Positions 15,064-23,288 of a stretch of DNA of 64,000 nucleotides are shown in pieces. How positions within the stretch are numbered: position 1 is the first letter of the stretch; each line of letters opens with the position of its first letter. The notes under the pieces are model-generated. The model ran no database searches and was not told the origin of the DNA. It saw nothing but the letters and a program-made list of their open reading frames with translations. Made by a program: the position numbers and the translations under genes. Source of the DNA: Modestobacter altitudinis (lineage in GTDB: Bacteria; Actinomycetota; Actinomycetes; Mycobacteriales; Geodermatophilaceae); NCBI RefSeq assembly GCF_005930475.1, contig NZ_SJEW01000011.1, positions 28,373 through 92,372 of the forward strand, read 5' to 3'.

Positions 15064-15109
15064 GCGGCGCGGCGCGCTCGGGACACGAGCCGAGCGCGCC
15101 GCGGACGCC

Positions 15110-15115
15110 TAGGCT
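15110..15115 (+). promoter_or_regulatory. -10 box of pafA (leaderless start)
   Basis: TAGGCT, 7 nt before GTG 15123, with no RBS between. It selects 15123 as the pafA start over the in-frame codon at 15060 that overlaps prcA. Confidence 0.55.
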
Positions 15116-15122
15116 GAGCGGG

Positions 15123-16481
15123 GTGGAACGACGGATCTTCGGCATCGAGACCGAGTACGGCGTCACGTGCACCTTCAAGGGGCAGCGACGCCTCTCACCT
15201 GATGAGGTGGCGCGCTACCTGTTCCGCCGCGTCGTCTCCTGGGGACGCAGCTCCAACGTGTTCCTGCGGAACGGCTCCCGGCTGTACCTCGACGTGGGCA
15301 GCCACCCCGAGTACGCCACCGCCGAGTGCGACGACGTCACCGAGCTCGTCGTCCACGACAAGGCGGGGGAGCGGATCCTCGAGGGCCTGATGATCGATGC
15401 CGAGCAGCGCCTGAACGAAGAGGGCGTCACCGGCGACATCTACCTGTTCAAGAACAACACCGACTCGGCCGGCAACAGCTACGGCTGCCACGAGAACTAC
15501 CTCGTCGGCCGGCACGGCGAGTTCAGCCGGCTGGCCGACGTGCTGATCCCGTTCCTGGTGAGCCGGCAGATGGTCGTCGGCGCGGGCAAGGTCCTGCAGA
15601 CCCCCCGCGGTGCCGTCTACTGCGTCAGCCAGCGCGCCGAGCACATCTGGGAGGGCGTCTCCAGCGCCACCACCCGCTCCCGGCCGATCATCAACACCCG
15701 CGACGAGCCGCACGCCGACGCCGAGCGCTACCGGCGGCTGCACGTGATCGTCGGCGACTCCAACATGAGCGAGACGACGACGCTGCTCAAGGTCACCATC
15801 ACCGACCTGGTGCTGCGGATGATCGAGCAGGGCGTCGTGCTGCGGGACATGACGCTGGAGAACCCGATCCGGGCGATCCGCGAGATCAGCCACGACATGA
15901 CCGGGCGGCGCAAGGTGCGGCTGGCCAACGGCCGGGAGATGTCCGCGCTGGAGATCCAGCAGGAGTACCACGACCGGGCCGCCGAGTTCGTCGAGCGCGA
16001 GGGCTACGGGCCGGTGCACCGGCAGATGCTCGAGCTGTGGGGGCGCACCCTCAAGGCCATCGACGGCGGCGACCTGAGCCTGATCGACCGCGAGATCGAC
16101 TGGGCCATCAAGTACCAGCTCATCGAGCGGTACCGGGGCAAGCGGGACCTCCCGCTGTCCAGCCCGCGGGTGGCCCAGATGGACCTCGCCTACCACGACA
16201 TCCGCCGCGGTCGGGGGCTCTACTACCTGCTGGAGAACGCCGGGCAGGTCGACCGGGTGACCCACGACCCGGCGATCTTCGAGGCCAAGAACGTGCCGCC
16301 ACAGACCACCCGGGCCAAGCTGCGCGGCGAGTTCATCCGCCGGGCGCAGGAGAAGCGGCGCGACTTCACCGTCGACTGGGTGCACCTCAAGCTCAACGAC
16401 CAGGCCCAGCGGACCGTCCTCTGCAAGGACCCGTTCAAGGCCGTCGACGAGCGGGTGGAGAAGCTGATCGCGTCGATGTAG
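15123..16481 (+). CDS. pafA: Pup-protein ligase
   Basis: Links the C-terminal Glu of Pup to substrate lysines using ATP. Starts [14 protein letters not shown] (Mg-ATP site) and carries [40 protein letters not shown] and [20 protein letters not shown]. At 452 aa it has the same length as I recall for M. tuberculosis PafA. It is a paralogue of Dop without the Dop-specific insertion. Confidence 0.98.
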   Translation: MERRIFGIETEYGVTCTFKGQRRLSPDEVARYLFRRVVSWGRSSNVFLRNGSRLYLDVGSHPEYATAECDDVTELVVHDKAGERILEGLMIDAEQRLNEEGVTGDIYLFKNNTDSAGNSYGCHENYLVGRHGEFSRLADVLIPFLVSRQMVVGAGKVLQTPRGAVYCVSQRAEHIWEGVSSATTRSRPIINTRDEPHADAERYRRLHVIVGDSNMSETTTLLKVTITDLVLRMIEQGVVLRDMTLENPIRAIREISHDMTGRRKVRLANGREMSALEIQQEYHDRAAEFVEREGYGPVHRQMLELWGRTLKAIDGGDLSLIDREIDWAIKYQLIERYRGKRDLPLSSPRVAQMDLAYHDIRRGRGLYYLLENAGQVDRVTHDPAIFEAKNVPPQTTRAKLRGEFIRRAQEKRRDFTVDWVHLKLNDQAQRTVLCKDPFKAVDERVEKLIASM

Positions 16482-16513
16482 GCGCCGCTGCGCGGTGGGA
16501 GCCGCGCGGAACT

Positions 16514-16571
16514 CCTGCCGTCCGGCCCAGGCCGCCGGCGGCTGTGCCTCCAGCAGGTCCGGAACGGCAGG
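16514..16571 (+). terminator. Hairpin downstream of pafA
   Basis: CCTGCCGTCCGG (16514-16525) pairs with CCGG-A-ACGGCAGG (16559-16571), 12 bp with one bulged A, beginning 33 nt after the pafA stop. Confidence 0.5.
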
Positions 16572-16783
16572 TGGGCACCTCCGGCCTGCGCTGAGCGGGG
16601 CAGCGGGCCCCCGGACCGGTACCCGGTCAGCCGCTTCGCCGCGGGGGCGGTACGTGCGGCCGACGTTCCCCGGATCGACCTGAGCCACGCAGCTCGAACG
16701 GCTGACCGACGCCCTGGTCGCGTCGGTGGACGAGGCGCGCTGGTGGCCGCCAGATGCCGGCCGGCGTCGCCCTCGGTTGTCCG

Positions 16784-16798
16784 CCGTTATCCCCAACT
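16784..16798 (-). repeat. CCGTTATCCCCAACT repeat, copy 1
   Basis: Perfect copy of the dispersed core CCGTTATCCCCAAC. Seven copies are found in the window, nearly all in gene-free DNA. Confidence 0.7.
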
Positions 16799-17200
16799 GG
16801 CGGCTCATGAACGGCTCACCCGCACCGACCGCGCCGGTGGACAAGGGCGCCCTGCATGCAACCGGTCCTCCAGGCGGCCGGAGACATGGCGGGTCGCCAC
16901 GCACGTCCGTGCGCAGCGAATGGGATGACGCTTGGCGTGGGGCAGGAGGCCCGAACCGGGGGAGCGGTGCCAGGGAGAGGGGCCCAACCGGTCGCCGACC
17001 CAGCCCGGGGCGAGGGAGTGGTGCCGCCGGGGTGGCCGCCCGACCCAGGGCGCGCCGACCAACTGCAGGACCCGGCGGGTGCCGCCAGGGCAGATCCATG
17101 GCCGGCGACGGGGAGGGCTCGGTGTCGGATCGCCGTGCTGGTCGGCTTCGCCTCGGGGAGCGGACCCACGACCAAGGGGCACCCGAAGATCTCACACCTA

Positions 17201-17215
17201 CCGTTATCCCCAACT
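17201..17215 (-). repeat. CCGTTATCCCCAACT repeat, copy 2
   Basis: Identical over 15 nt to copy 1. Read on the minus strand, the core is followed by TAGGTGTG. Confidence 0.7.
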
Positions 17216-17313
17216 GTCGCGACGCTCCGTCGGCGCGCGGACAGACCCCGACGACGGCGGATGACACCGTTCCGACATCGCCCGCCATCTGCGCCCTTCC
17301 GGGACATACAACC

Positions 17314-17328
17314 GTTATGCCCAACAGA
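17314..17328 (-). repeat. CCGTTATGCCCAACA repeat, copy 3 (one mismatch)
   Basis: One C-to-G change in the core. On the minus strand the core is followed by TTGTATGT, similar to the flank of the copy at 63126. Confidence 0.55.
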
Positions 17329-17495
17329 GCGCGTCGCCCTTCCGACAGGAAGAGCTCAGCAGTGACAGCGACGGCCCCGACGGACGGCTGACGTCGGGGT
17401 GCCGGCCACTTGAAGCTGTTCCCTGACGGGCGCGGACTCGCAGCTGGAGGGACAGGTGCGAGCCCGGGCGGACACCGGGGTGGGAGGTCCGCAGG

Positions 17496-18614
17496 TCAGG
17501 CCGACAGTGGACCGAACAGGGTCAGCTGAGCCGCGTACCGGCCGGCAGCCGCTGCGGCCAGGAAGTAGGCACGGTCCTCGTCGAGCCCACGGCCCATCGT
17601 CGACAGCGGGACGCCGACGTCCCGCAGCGCCGTCTCCAGCCCGTCGCTGTCGACCCACTCGATCGGGTTGCGCTGCGGCTGGCCCGCCAGGTCCTCCTCG
17701 ACCTGGCTGCCCAGCTCCGAGCCCAGCCCGCGGGGGGCCACCAGGTACACCCCGCCGAGCGCCACCCGCCCGAACGCGGTCAGCGAGTGGTGGGACACCC
17801 CGCGGTGCCGGGGCCGCGGGTCGGCCTCGGAGATCCGCAGCGCCCCCACGGTCTGCCCGCCCAGCACGTGCACCGCGTTGCAGGCCTCACCGGCGGCCAC
17901 CCCGGAGAAGCCCCACGGCGTCCCGGTGCCGAGGTTGCCCGGGCCCTGGGTGACGATCGTGACGTCGGCGTGCAGCACGTGCCGGGCGGCCAGCAGCCCG
18001 GTGTGCACGGTGACCGCCTCCAGGTCCCCGCCGAACGCCTGGCCGACGGTCACCACCCCGGCCAGCGAGTCGGCCAGCGAGTCCAGGGTGCGGGAGAACG
18101 CCGCCGGCAGCGCCCCGCCGTCGGTCATCACGTAGGCGACCCGCAGCGCCGGGTCGGTGGCCTGCACCCCGGCGAGGACCGCGGGCAGCGCCGAGTGCAG
18201 GTCCGCCACGACCACCGGCATGCCGCCCAGGTCCTCGGCCTCGGCGATCAGCTGGTGGTGCTCGGTGTCCTGCTCGTCCACGCCCTGCACGGTCACCTGC
18301 AGCGGCGTGTACCGGCCCTTCACCAGGTGTCCGGGGCCGGTCGGGTCGGCCGGCAGCCGGTCGGGGACGGCGACGACCAGCGCGTAGCCGCCGGTGCCCA
18401 GCCGCTGCGCCCACGCGGTGGTGTTGAGCAGCACGTCGTCCCCGACCCGGGGGGAGCCGACGACCGAGGGGTGGGCCAGCGCCCGGAGCGTCCCGTCGCC
18501 GTCCACCTCGACGGTCATCTCCTGGGCGTCCCGCCAGGACCGGCCGAGCTCGGTGACCCGGCCGCGGCGCCAGCGGATCCGGCTGCCGGGCACGGGGGAG
18601 GAGTCGCTGGTCAC
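17496..18614 (-). CDS. DUF3866 family protein
   Basis: A 372-residue protein I recognise as DUF3866, an actinobacterial family often found next to pafA/pafBC. The biochemical function is unknown. Visible segments include LHSALPAVLAGVQ, VTIVTQGPGNLGTGTPWGFSG and RHRGVSHHSLTAFGR; the Gly-rich loop and the HRGVSHH block look like a ligand or metal site, but that is a guess. GTG 18614 is preceded by TAACCT (18621-18626) with a 6-nt gap, so probably leaderless. Divergent from pafB. Confidence 0.82.
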   Translation of the reverse strand: MTSDSSPVPGSRIRWRRGRVTELGRSWRDAQEMTVEVDGDGTLRALAHPSVVGSPRVGDDVLLNTTAWAQRLGTGGYALVVAVPDRLPADPTGPGHLVKGRYTPLQVTVQGVDEQDTEHHQLIAEAEDLGGMPVVVADLHSALPAVLAGVQATDPALRVAYVMTDGGALPAAFSRTLDSLADSLAGVVTVGQAFGGDLEAVTVHTGLLAARHVLHADVTIVTQGPGNLGTGTPWGFSGVAAGEACNAVHVLGGQTVGALRISEADPRPRHRGVSHHSLTAFGRVALGGVYLVAPRGLGSELGSQVEEDLAGQPQRNPIEWVDSDGLETALRDVGVPLSTMGRGLDEDRAYFLAAAAAGRYAAQLTLFGPLSA

Positions 18615-18676
18615 CGGGGCAGGTTAGTCAGCCGATCGCCGGGGAGGCCGGAGGGCCAGGGCACTAGCCTGTGCGC

Positions 18677-19684
18677 GTGGCAGCCAAGCGGGCAGAACGA
18701 CTGGTCAACCTGGTCATCGCCCTGCTCGGCACCCGGCAGTACGTGTCGGCGGCGAAGATCCGCGACACGGTCCCCGGCTACGAGCCCGACGACGGCACGG
18801 AGCGGGCCGACGAGGCGTTCAAGCGCATGTTCGAGCGGGACAAGGCCGAGCTGCGTGAGATCGGCGTCCCGCTGGAGACCGGCCGCACCAGCGTCTTCGA
18901 CACCGAGGACGGCTACCGCATCGCCCGCGCCGACTACGAGCTGCCCGAGATCACCCTCACCGGCGAGGAGGCCGCGGCGGTCGGCCTGGCGCTGCGGCTG
19001 TGGCAGTCCGCGCAGCTCGCCGGCGCCGCGCAGAGCGCGCTGGTGAAGCTGCGGGCCGCCGGCATCGAGGTCGACCAGACCCGCGGCATCCAGATCCAGC
19101 CCCGCCTGGACGCCGGCGAACCTGCCTTCGAGCCCTGCTACGCCGCGGCCCGGGACCGCCGCGAGCTCACCTTCGACTACCGTCGTCCGGACGCCGACCG
19201 GGCCAGCCGGCGCCGAGTCCAGCCCTGGGGCGTGGTCGCCTGGCACGGCCGCTGGTACCTGGTCGGGCACGACCTCGACCGGCAGGCGCCGCGGGTGTTC
19301 CGGCTGTCCCGGGTCACCGGGACACCGCGGCCCAGCGGACCGGAGGGCGCCTTCGAACCCCCGGCCGACCTGGACCTGGCCTCGGTCGTCGCCCGGCAAG
19401 AGGCCCGCGAGGAGCACCTGGTCATCGTCCGCGCCCGCCCCGGCACCGCCATCGGCCTGCGCCGGCACGCCGAACCACTCGGTCCCGCCGACGACGGTGA
19501 CGACCGGCTGCAGCTGCGCACCACCGAGCCGTGGGCGCTGGCCGACGAGCTCGCCTCCTACGGCCCCGACGTGCTGGTCGAGGCACCGCAGCGGATGCGC
19601 CAGGCCGTCGTCGACCGGCTGACCCGGCTCGCCGCGATGGAGGAGCGCGCGCCGGGCGATCGGGGAAGAGGAGACCGAGCATGA
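18677..19684 (+). CDS. pafB: WYL-domain regulator PafB
   Basis: Half of the PafBC transcription activator, known in mycobacteria to drive the LexA-independent DNA-damage response. N-terminal winged helix (ERLVNLVIALLGTRQYVSA, DTVPGYEPDDG), then a WYL domain with RVQPWGVVAWHGRWYLVGHD. GTG 18677 is chosen over GTG 18671 because homologues begin here and TAGCCT at 18665-18670 lies 6 nt upstream (leaderless). Ends in an ATGA overlap with pafC. Length 335 aa. Confidence 0.95.
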   Translation: MAAKRAERLVNLVIALLGTRQYVSAAKIRDTVPGYEPDDGTERADEAFKRMFERDKAELREIGVPLETGRTSVFDTEDGYRIARADYELPEITLTGEEAAAVGLALRLWQSAQLAGAAQSALVKLRAAGIEVDQTRGIQIQPRLDAGEPAFEPCYAAARDRRELTFDYRRPDADRASRRRVQPWGVVAWHGRWYLVGHDLDRQAPRVFRLSRVTGTPRPSGPEGAFEPPADLDLASVVARQEAREEHLVIVRARPGTAIGLRRHAEPLGPADDGDDRLQLRTTEPWALADELASYGPDVLVEAPQRMRQAVVDRLTRLAAMEERAPGDRGRGDRA

Positions 19685-20646
19685 CGACGCCGAGCACCGC
19701 GGAGCGGATGATCCGGCTGCTGGCCCTGGTGCCCTACCTGCAGGCCCGCCCGGACGGCGTCCGGCTGGCCGACGCGGCCGCCGACTTCGGCGTCCCCGAG
19801 GCCCAGCTGCGCCGCGACCTGGACCTGCTGTGGGTGTGCGGGCTGCCCGGGCACGGCCCCGGCGACCTGATCGACCTGGCCTTCGAGGGCGACCGGGTGC
19901 GGGTCACCTTCACCGCCGGCATGGTGCGGCCGCTGCGGCTGAGCACCGACGAGGCGGTGGCGCTGATCGTCGCGCTGCGCACCCTGCTGGAGCTGCCCGG
20001 GCTGGCCGAGGGGGAGGCGGTCAGCCGCGCCCTGGCCAAGGTGTCGGCCGCGGCCGGGCACCCCGCCGAGGTCGCCGCGCCGGTCGTGGTCAGCGTCGAC
20101 GCCCGCGAGCAGTCGCTGTCCGTCGTCCGCGCCGGCCTGGAGCGTCAGCGCGCCCTGCACCTGCACTACTACGTGCCCAGCCGGGACGAGCGCACCGAGC
20201 GCACCGTCGACCCGATGCGGCTGCTGCTGGTCGACGGGCACTGGTACCTGGAGGCGTGGTGCCGCAACGTCGAGGGCACCCGGCTGTTCCGGCTGGACCG
20301 GATCGACGACGTCACGGTGCTCGACGAGCCGGCCGCCCCGCCCCCGGAGGCGCACGAGCGCGACCTGGACGGCGGTCTCTACCAGCCGCCCGCGGAGGCG
20401 CCCCTGGTGCGGCTGCGGCTGGCCCGCACCGCCCGCTGGGTCGCCGACTACTACCCGGTGGAGGAGCAGGGCGAGGTCGGTGACCCGCCCGGCGGCCTGG
20501 CCGTCGCGGTCCGCACGTCGGACCTCGCCTGGGCCCGCCGGCTGGTCGCCTCCCTCGGCGGTGCGGCGACGGTGGACGAGCCCGCCGAGCTGGCCGCCCA
20601 GGTGGCGGGGGAGGCGCGGGCCGCGCTGGCCCGTTACGCGGACTGA
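19681..20646 (+). CDS. pafC: WYL-domain regulator PafC
   Basis: Partner of PafB. Winged-helix start (AERMIRLLALVPYLQARPDGVRLADAA), then a WYL domain (DPMRLLLVDGHWYLEAWC) and a WCX-like C-terminus. ATG 19681 overlaps the pafB stop by 4 nt; the frame is open upstream, but only this codon gives a normal N-terminus. Length 321 aa. Confidence 0.95.
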   Translation: MTTPSTAERMIRLLALVPYLQARPDGVRLADAAADFGVPEAQLRRDLDLLWVCGLPGHGPGDLIDLAFEGDRVRVTFTAGMVRPLRLSTDEAVALIVALRTLLELPGLAEGEAVSRALAKVSAAAGHPAEVAAPVVVSVDAREQSLSVVRAGLERQRALHLHYYVPSRDERTERTVDPMRLLLVDGHWYLEAWCRNVEGTRLFRLDRIDDVTVLDEPAAPPPEAHERDLDGGLYQPPAEAPLVRLRLARTARWVADYYPVEEQGEVGDPPGGLAVAVRTSDLAWARRLVASLGGAATVDEPAELAAQVAGEARAALARYAD

Positions 20647-20703
20647 CGGTCAGCGCAGTGCGGCCGCGGCGGGCGCACAGCTCCGGCGGCTAGGGTCCTC
20701 GCT

Positions 20704-20913
20704 GTGCTGCTGATCGTGTGGATCGTCGTCGCCGTGCTCGCGCTGGGCGTGCTCGGCGCCCTCGCCTACAGCCTGCTGGGTGCGGCCGGGCGGCTCGGCC
20801 GTGAGCTGCGCGGCCTCACCGACGACGTGCAGCCGCTGCTCGTCGAGGCCCAGGCGGCCGCGGCGAGGGCCGCCGCCCAGCGAGCGGAGGGCCGGTCGGC
20901 GACCGCCGACTGA
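20704..20913 (+). CDS. Small single-helix membrane protein
   Basis: 69 residues: an N-terminal hydrophobic helix (LLIVWIVVAVLALGVLGALAYSLL) followed by an amphipathic Ala/Arg/Glu-rich tail that may be a coiled coil. Function unknown. GTG 20704 is preceded by TAGGGT (20691-20696) with a 7-nt gap, which supports it as a real leaderless gene. It sits between pafC and tatA. Confidence 0.65.
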   Translation: MLLIVWIVVAVLALGVLGALAYSLLGAAGRLGRELRGLTDDVQPLLVEAQAAAARAAAQRAEGRSATAD

Positions 20914-21010
20914 AACGCCCAGCTCCGGGGCGTCCACCGCCCGTGCACGGCCTGATCACAGCACCGCTGCGGCGTAGAGTCGGCGGCACGCCCACGTCTC
21001 GGAGGACCCC

Positions 21011-21352
21011 ATGAACCTCGGCCCCGCGGAGATCGGCCTGATCATCCTGGCCATCCTGCTGCTGTTCGGCTACAAGAAGCTGCCGGACGCCTCGCGGTCG
21101 CTCGGTCGATCGCTGCGGATCTTCAAGGGCGAGATGAAGGGCATGAAGGACGACGACGTCCGCGCCAAGGACCACGCCCGCACCACGCCGGTCACCGGCA
21201 CGGTCGTCACCCCGAGCCCTGACCCGACCGTCGCACCGTCCGCGGTGGACTACGAGGCCGAGGCCCGCGCCATGGAGATCCGGGCCGCCGAGGCCCGGGC
21301 GCGCGCCGAGCAGGCCCGCGCGTCGTCGGCCGTGACCGACACCTCGCACTGA
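21011..21352 (+). CDS. tatA: Sec-independent translocase subunit TatA
   Basis: Pore-forming component of the twin-arginine pathway. The N-terminal helix NLGPAEIGLIILAILLLFGYKKLPDASRSLG contains the FGxxKLP hinge, followed by the amphipathic helix RSLRIFKGEMKGM and an Ala/Glu/Arg-rich tail. Start ATG 21011 with GGAGGA upstream; TAGAGT at 20975-20980 is a possible -10. Followed by tatC after 22 nt. Confidence 0.96.
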   Translation: MNLGPAEIGLIILAILLLFGYKKLPDASRSLGRSLRIFKGEMKGMKDDDVRAKDHARTTPVTGTVVTPSPDPTVAPSAVDYEAEARAMEIRAAEARARAEQARASSAVTDTSH

Positions 21353-21374
21353 CCCGTCTGCCGAGCGCCCGCCC

Positions 21375-22298
21375 GTGACCATGGCCTCGCGTCCGCGGGA
21401 CCGCCGGCCGAGGCGTCCCGAGCGGGACGATGCGGCGACGATGACCCTGGTCGGTCACCTGCGCGAGCTGCGCAACCGGGTGGGCATCGCGCTGCTGTTC
21501 GTGCTGGTCGGCACCGCGGTCGCCTTCTGGTGGTACGAGCACGGGCTGGGCGACTTCATCCGGGCGCCGTACTGCGACCTGCCCGACGACCTGCGTTACA
21601 ACGAGGCCGACGGCACCTGCGGGCTGCTGGTCACCGACGTGTTCGGCGGTGCGCTGATCCGGCTGAAGATCGCCTTCATCGCCGGTGTCGTGCTCTCCGC
21701 CCCGTTCTGGCTGTACCAGCTGTGGGCGTTCATCACCCCCGGGCTCAAGCGCTCCGAGAAGCGCTACGGCCTCTCCTTCGTCGCCGTCTCCTCGCTGCTG
21801 TTCGCCCTCGGCGCCGCCCTGGCCTACCTCTCGCTGTCCGCGGGCCTGCGGCTGCTGCTGGGCCTGGCCGGCGACGGCGTGGTGGTGGCACTGACCGCGC
21901 AGGACTACATCGGTTTCGTCATCTCGCTGCTGCTGGCCTTCGGGGTCAGCTTCGAGCTGCCGCTGATCGCGGTCGTGCTGAACCTGGTGGGGGTGCTCAG
22001 CTACGCGGTGCTGTCCAAGGCCCGGCGCTGGATCTACTTCCTCACCATCGTCTTCGCCGCCTTCATCACCCCCACTCAGGACCCGTTCACCATGCTGCTG
22101 ATGGCCGGGCCGATGTGCGTGCTGTTCGAGCTCGCCATCCAGGTCGCCCGGGTCGTGGACAAGCGGCGGGCCAAGCGGGAGGCGGCGCTGGGGCTGCAGG
22201 GCCTGGACGACGACGAGGCCTCACCCCTGGATGCTGCCCCCAGCCCGCTGGACACCCGGCCGAGCGCGCTGGACGAGCCGGCGCAGACCCAGCGCTGA
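21375..22298 (+). CDS. tatC: Sec-independent translocase subunit TatC
   Basis: Membrane receptor for twin-arginine signal peptides. MTLVGHLRELRNRVGIAL is the conserved cytosolic N-terminus, followed by about six membrane segments and FITPTQDPFTMLLMAGPM, a strong TatC signature. The C-terminal ~50 residues are an Asp/Pro-rich cytosolic tail. GTG 21375 or ATG 21381 (two codons later) may be the start. Length 307 aa. Confidence 0.96.
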   Translation: MTMASRPRDRRPRRPERDDAATMTLVGHLRELRNRVGIALLFVLVGTAVAFWWYEHGLGDFIRAPYCDLPDDLRYNEADGTCGLLVTDVFGGALIRLKIAFIAGVVLSAPFWLYQLWAFITPGLKRSEKRYGLSFVAVSSLLFALGAALAYLSLSAGLRLLLGLAGDGVVVALTAQDYIGFVISLLLAFGVSFELPLIAVVLNLVGVLSYAVLSKARRWIYFLTIVFAAFITPTQDPFTMLLMAGPMCVLFELAIQVARVVDKRRAKREAALGLQGLDDDEASPLDAAPSPLDTRPSALDEPAQTQR

Positions 22299-22308
22299 GC
22301 GGCGTCCC

Positions 22309-23205
22309 GTGCCCCAGCCGGAGGTCGCCGTCCTGGTCAACGCCCAGGCCGGCCGGGGCCGCGGCGCCCGCGCCACCGCCGCGGTCGTCGCGGCGCTGAC
22401 CGCCGCCGGGGTGCGCCCCCGGCTGCTGACCGGCACCGACCGGGACGACGCGGAACGGCAGGCCGCCGCCGCCGTGGCCGACGGCGTTCCCGCGGTGGCG
22501 GCCCTCGGTGGGGACGGCGCCGCGCACGCCGCGCTGCAGGCCGTCGCGGGCACCGGGACGCCGCTGGGCCTGCTCCCGGCCGGCAGCGGCAACGACCTGG
22601 CGCTGGCCCTCGGGGTGCCCGCCGACCCGGCAGCGGCGGCCCGCGCCCTGGCCGAGGACCTGCACAGCGGTGCCGTGCGGCGGGTGGACGCCGCGCGCAC
22701 CGGCGACCGCTGGTGGGCCACCGTGCTGTGCTGCGGCTTCGACTCCGCCGTCACCGACCGGGCCGACCGGCTGCGCTGGCCGCGCGGTCCCCGCCGCTAC
22801 GACGTCGCCATCCTGGCCGAGCTGGCGCGGCTGCGGCCACGGGAGGTGGAGCTCACCGTCGACGGCGTCGGGCGCCCGTGGGAGGTGACGCTGGTGGCCG
22901 TCGGCAACACCCCCTGGTACGGCGGTGGGTTGAAGATCGCCCCCGGCGCCGACCCGGGCGACGGCCTGCTCGAGGTCGTCGTCGTCGGCCCGGTGAGCCG
23001 GCGGGAGCTGGTGCGCACCCGGCCGCGGCTGGCCGCCGGCACCCACGTCGACCACCCCGCGGTGACGGTGCTGCGAGGCCGGGAGGTGGTCCTGCACGGT
23101 GCCGGGCTGACCACGTACGCCGACGGGGAGCCGGTGTCCCCGCTGCCCGCGGTGTCGGTCTGCGTGCCCGGCGCCCTGACCGTCGTCGGGACCGACCGCC
23201 GCTGA
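22309..23205 (+). CDS. Diacylglycerol kinase-like lipid kinase
   Basis: DAGK catalytic-domain protein of the YegS/DgkB type. VLVNAQAGRGRGA opens the nucleotide fold; ALGGDGAAHAAL is the GGDG phosphate loop (Ala replaces the usual Thr after GGDG); LLPAGSGNDLA is the second signature; LTTYADGEPV lies near the C-terminus. It may phosphorylate diacylglycerol or a related lipid. Start GTG 22309, 10 nt after tatC, giving 298 aa. The last base of its stop is also the first base of a 26-bp palindrome. Confidence 0.88.
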   Translation: MPQPEVAVLVNAQAGRGRGARATAAVVAALTAAGVRPRLLTGTDRDDAERQAAAAVADGVPAVAALGGDGAAHAALQAVAGTGTPLGLLPAGSGNDLALALGVPADPAAAARALAEDLHSGAVRRVDAARTGDRWWATVLCCGFDSAVTDRADRLRWPRGPRRYDVAILAELARLRPREVELTVDGVGRPWEVTLVAVGNTPWYGGGLKIAPGADPGDGLLEVVVVGPVSRRELVRTRPRLAAGTHVDHPAVTVLRGREVVLHGAGLTTYADGEPVSPLPAVSVCVPGALTVVGTDRR

Positions 23206-23230
23206 GGGCCATGTTGGCCAACATGGCCCT
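23205..23230. repeat. 26-bp perfect palindrome, copy 1
   Basis: Half-site AGGGCCATGTTGG, exactly mirrored. It starts on the final A of the lipid-kinase stop codon and ends 47 nt before the helY -10. It could fold into a 13-bp stem with almost no loop, or be a dimeric protein site. Confidence 0.8.
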
Positions 23231-23288
23231 CCCGGGCGCTCTGGACGGCGTCCGAGCCGGACCGCCGGAGCGCGCATACGGTGGGGGC

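Larger units (their letters stand above)
16482..17495. other. Gene-free stretch between pafA and the DUF3866 gene
   Basis: About 1 kb with no frame I can assign. It holds a terminator hairpin (16514-16571), three copies of the CCGTTATCCCCAAC repeat (16784, 17201, 17314), and a short coding-like scrap at about 16688-16740 reading QLERLTDALVASVDEARWW with no proper start or continuation. The longer open frames are Arg/Pro/Gly-rich and look like GC-rich chance frames. Possibly degraded coding DNA. Confidence 0.6.

Noticed and set aside
16784..17328. Cluster of DnaA-box-like TTATCCCCA sites as a replication origin
   Set aside because: The sites differ from the actinobacterial DnaA box, are not near dnaA or dnaN, lack an AT-rich unwinding region, and occur in other places too.
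16726..17391. A 221-codon open frame in the gap after pafA
   Set aside because: Arg/Gly/Pro-rich, interrupted by the dispersed repeats (which give VIPN... peptides), no domain and no start signal.
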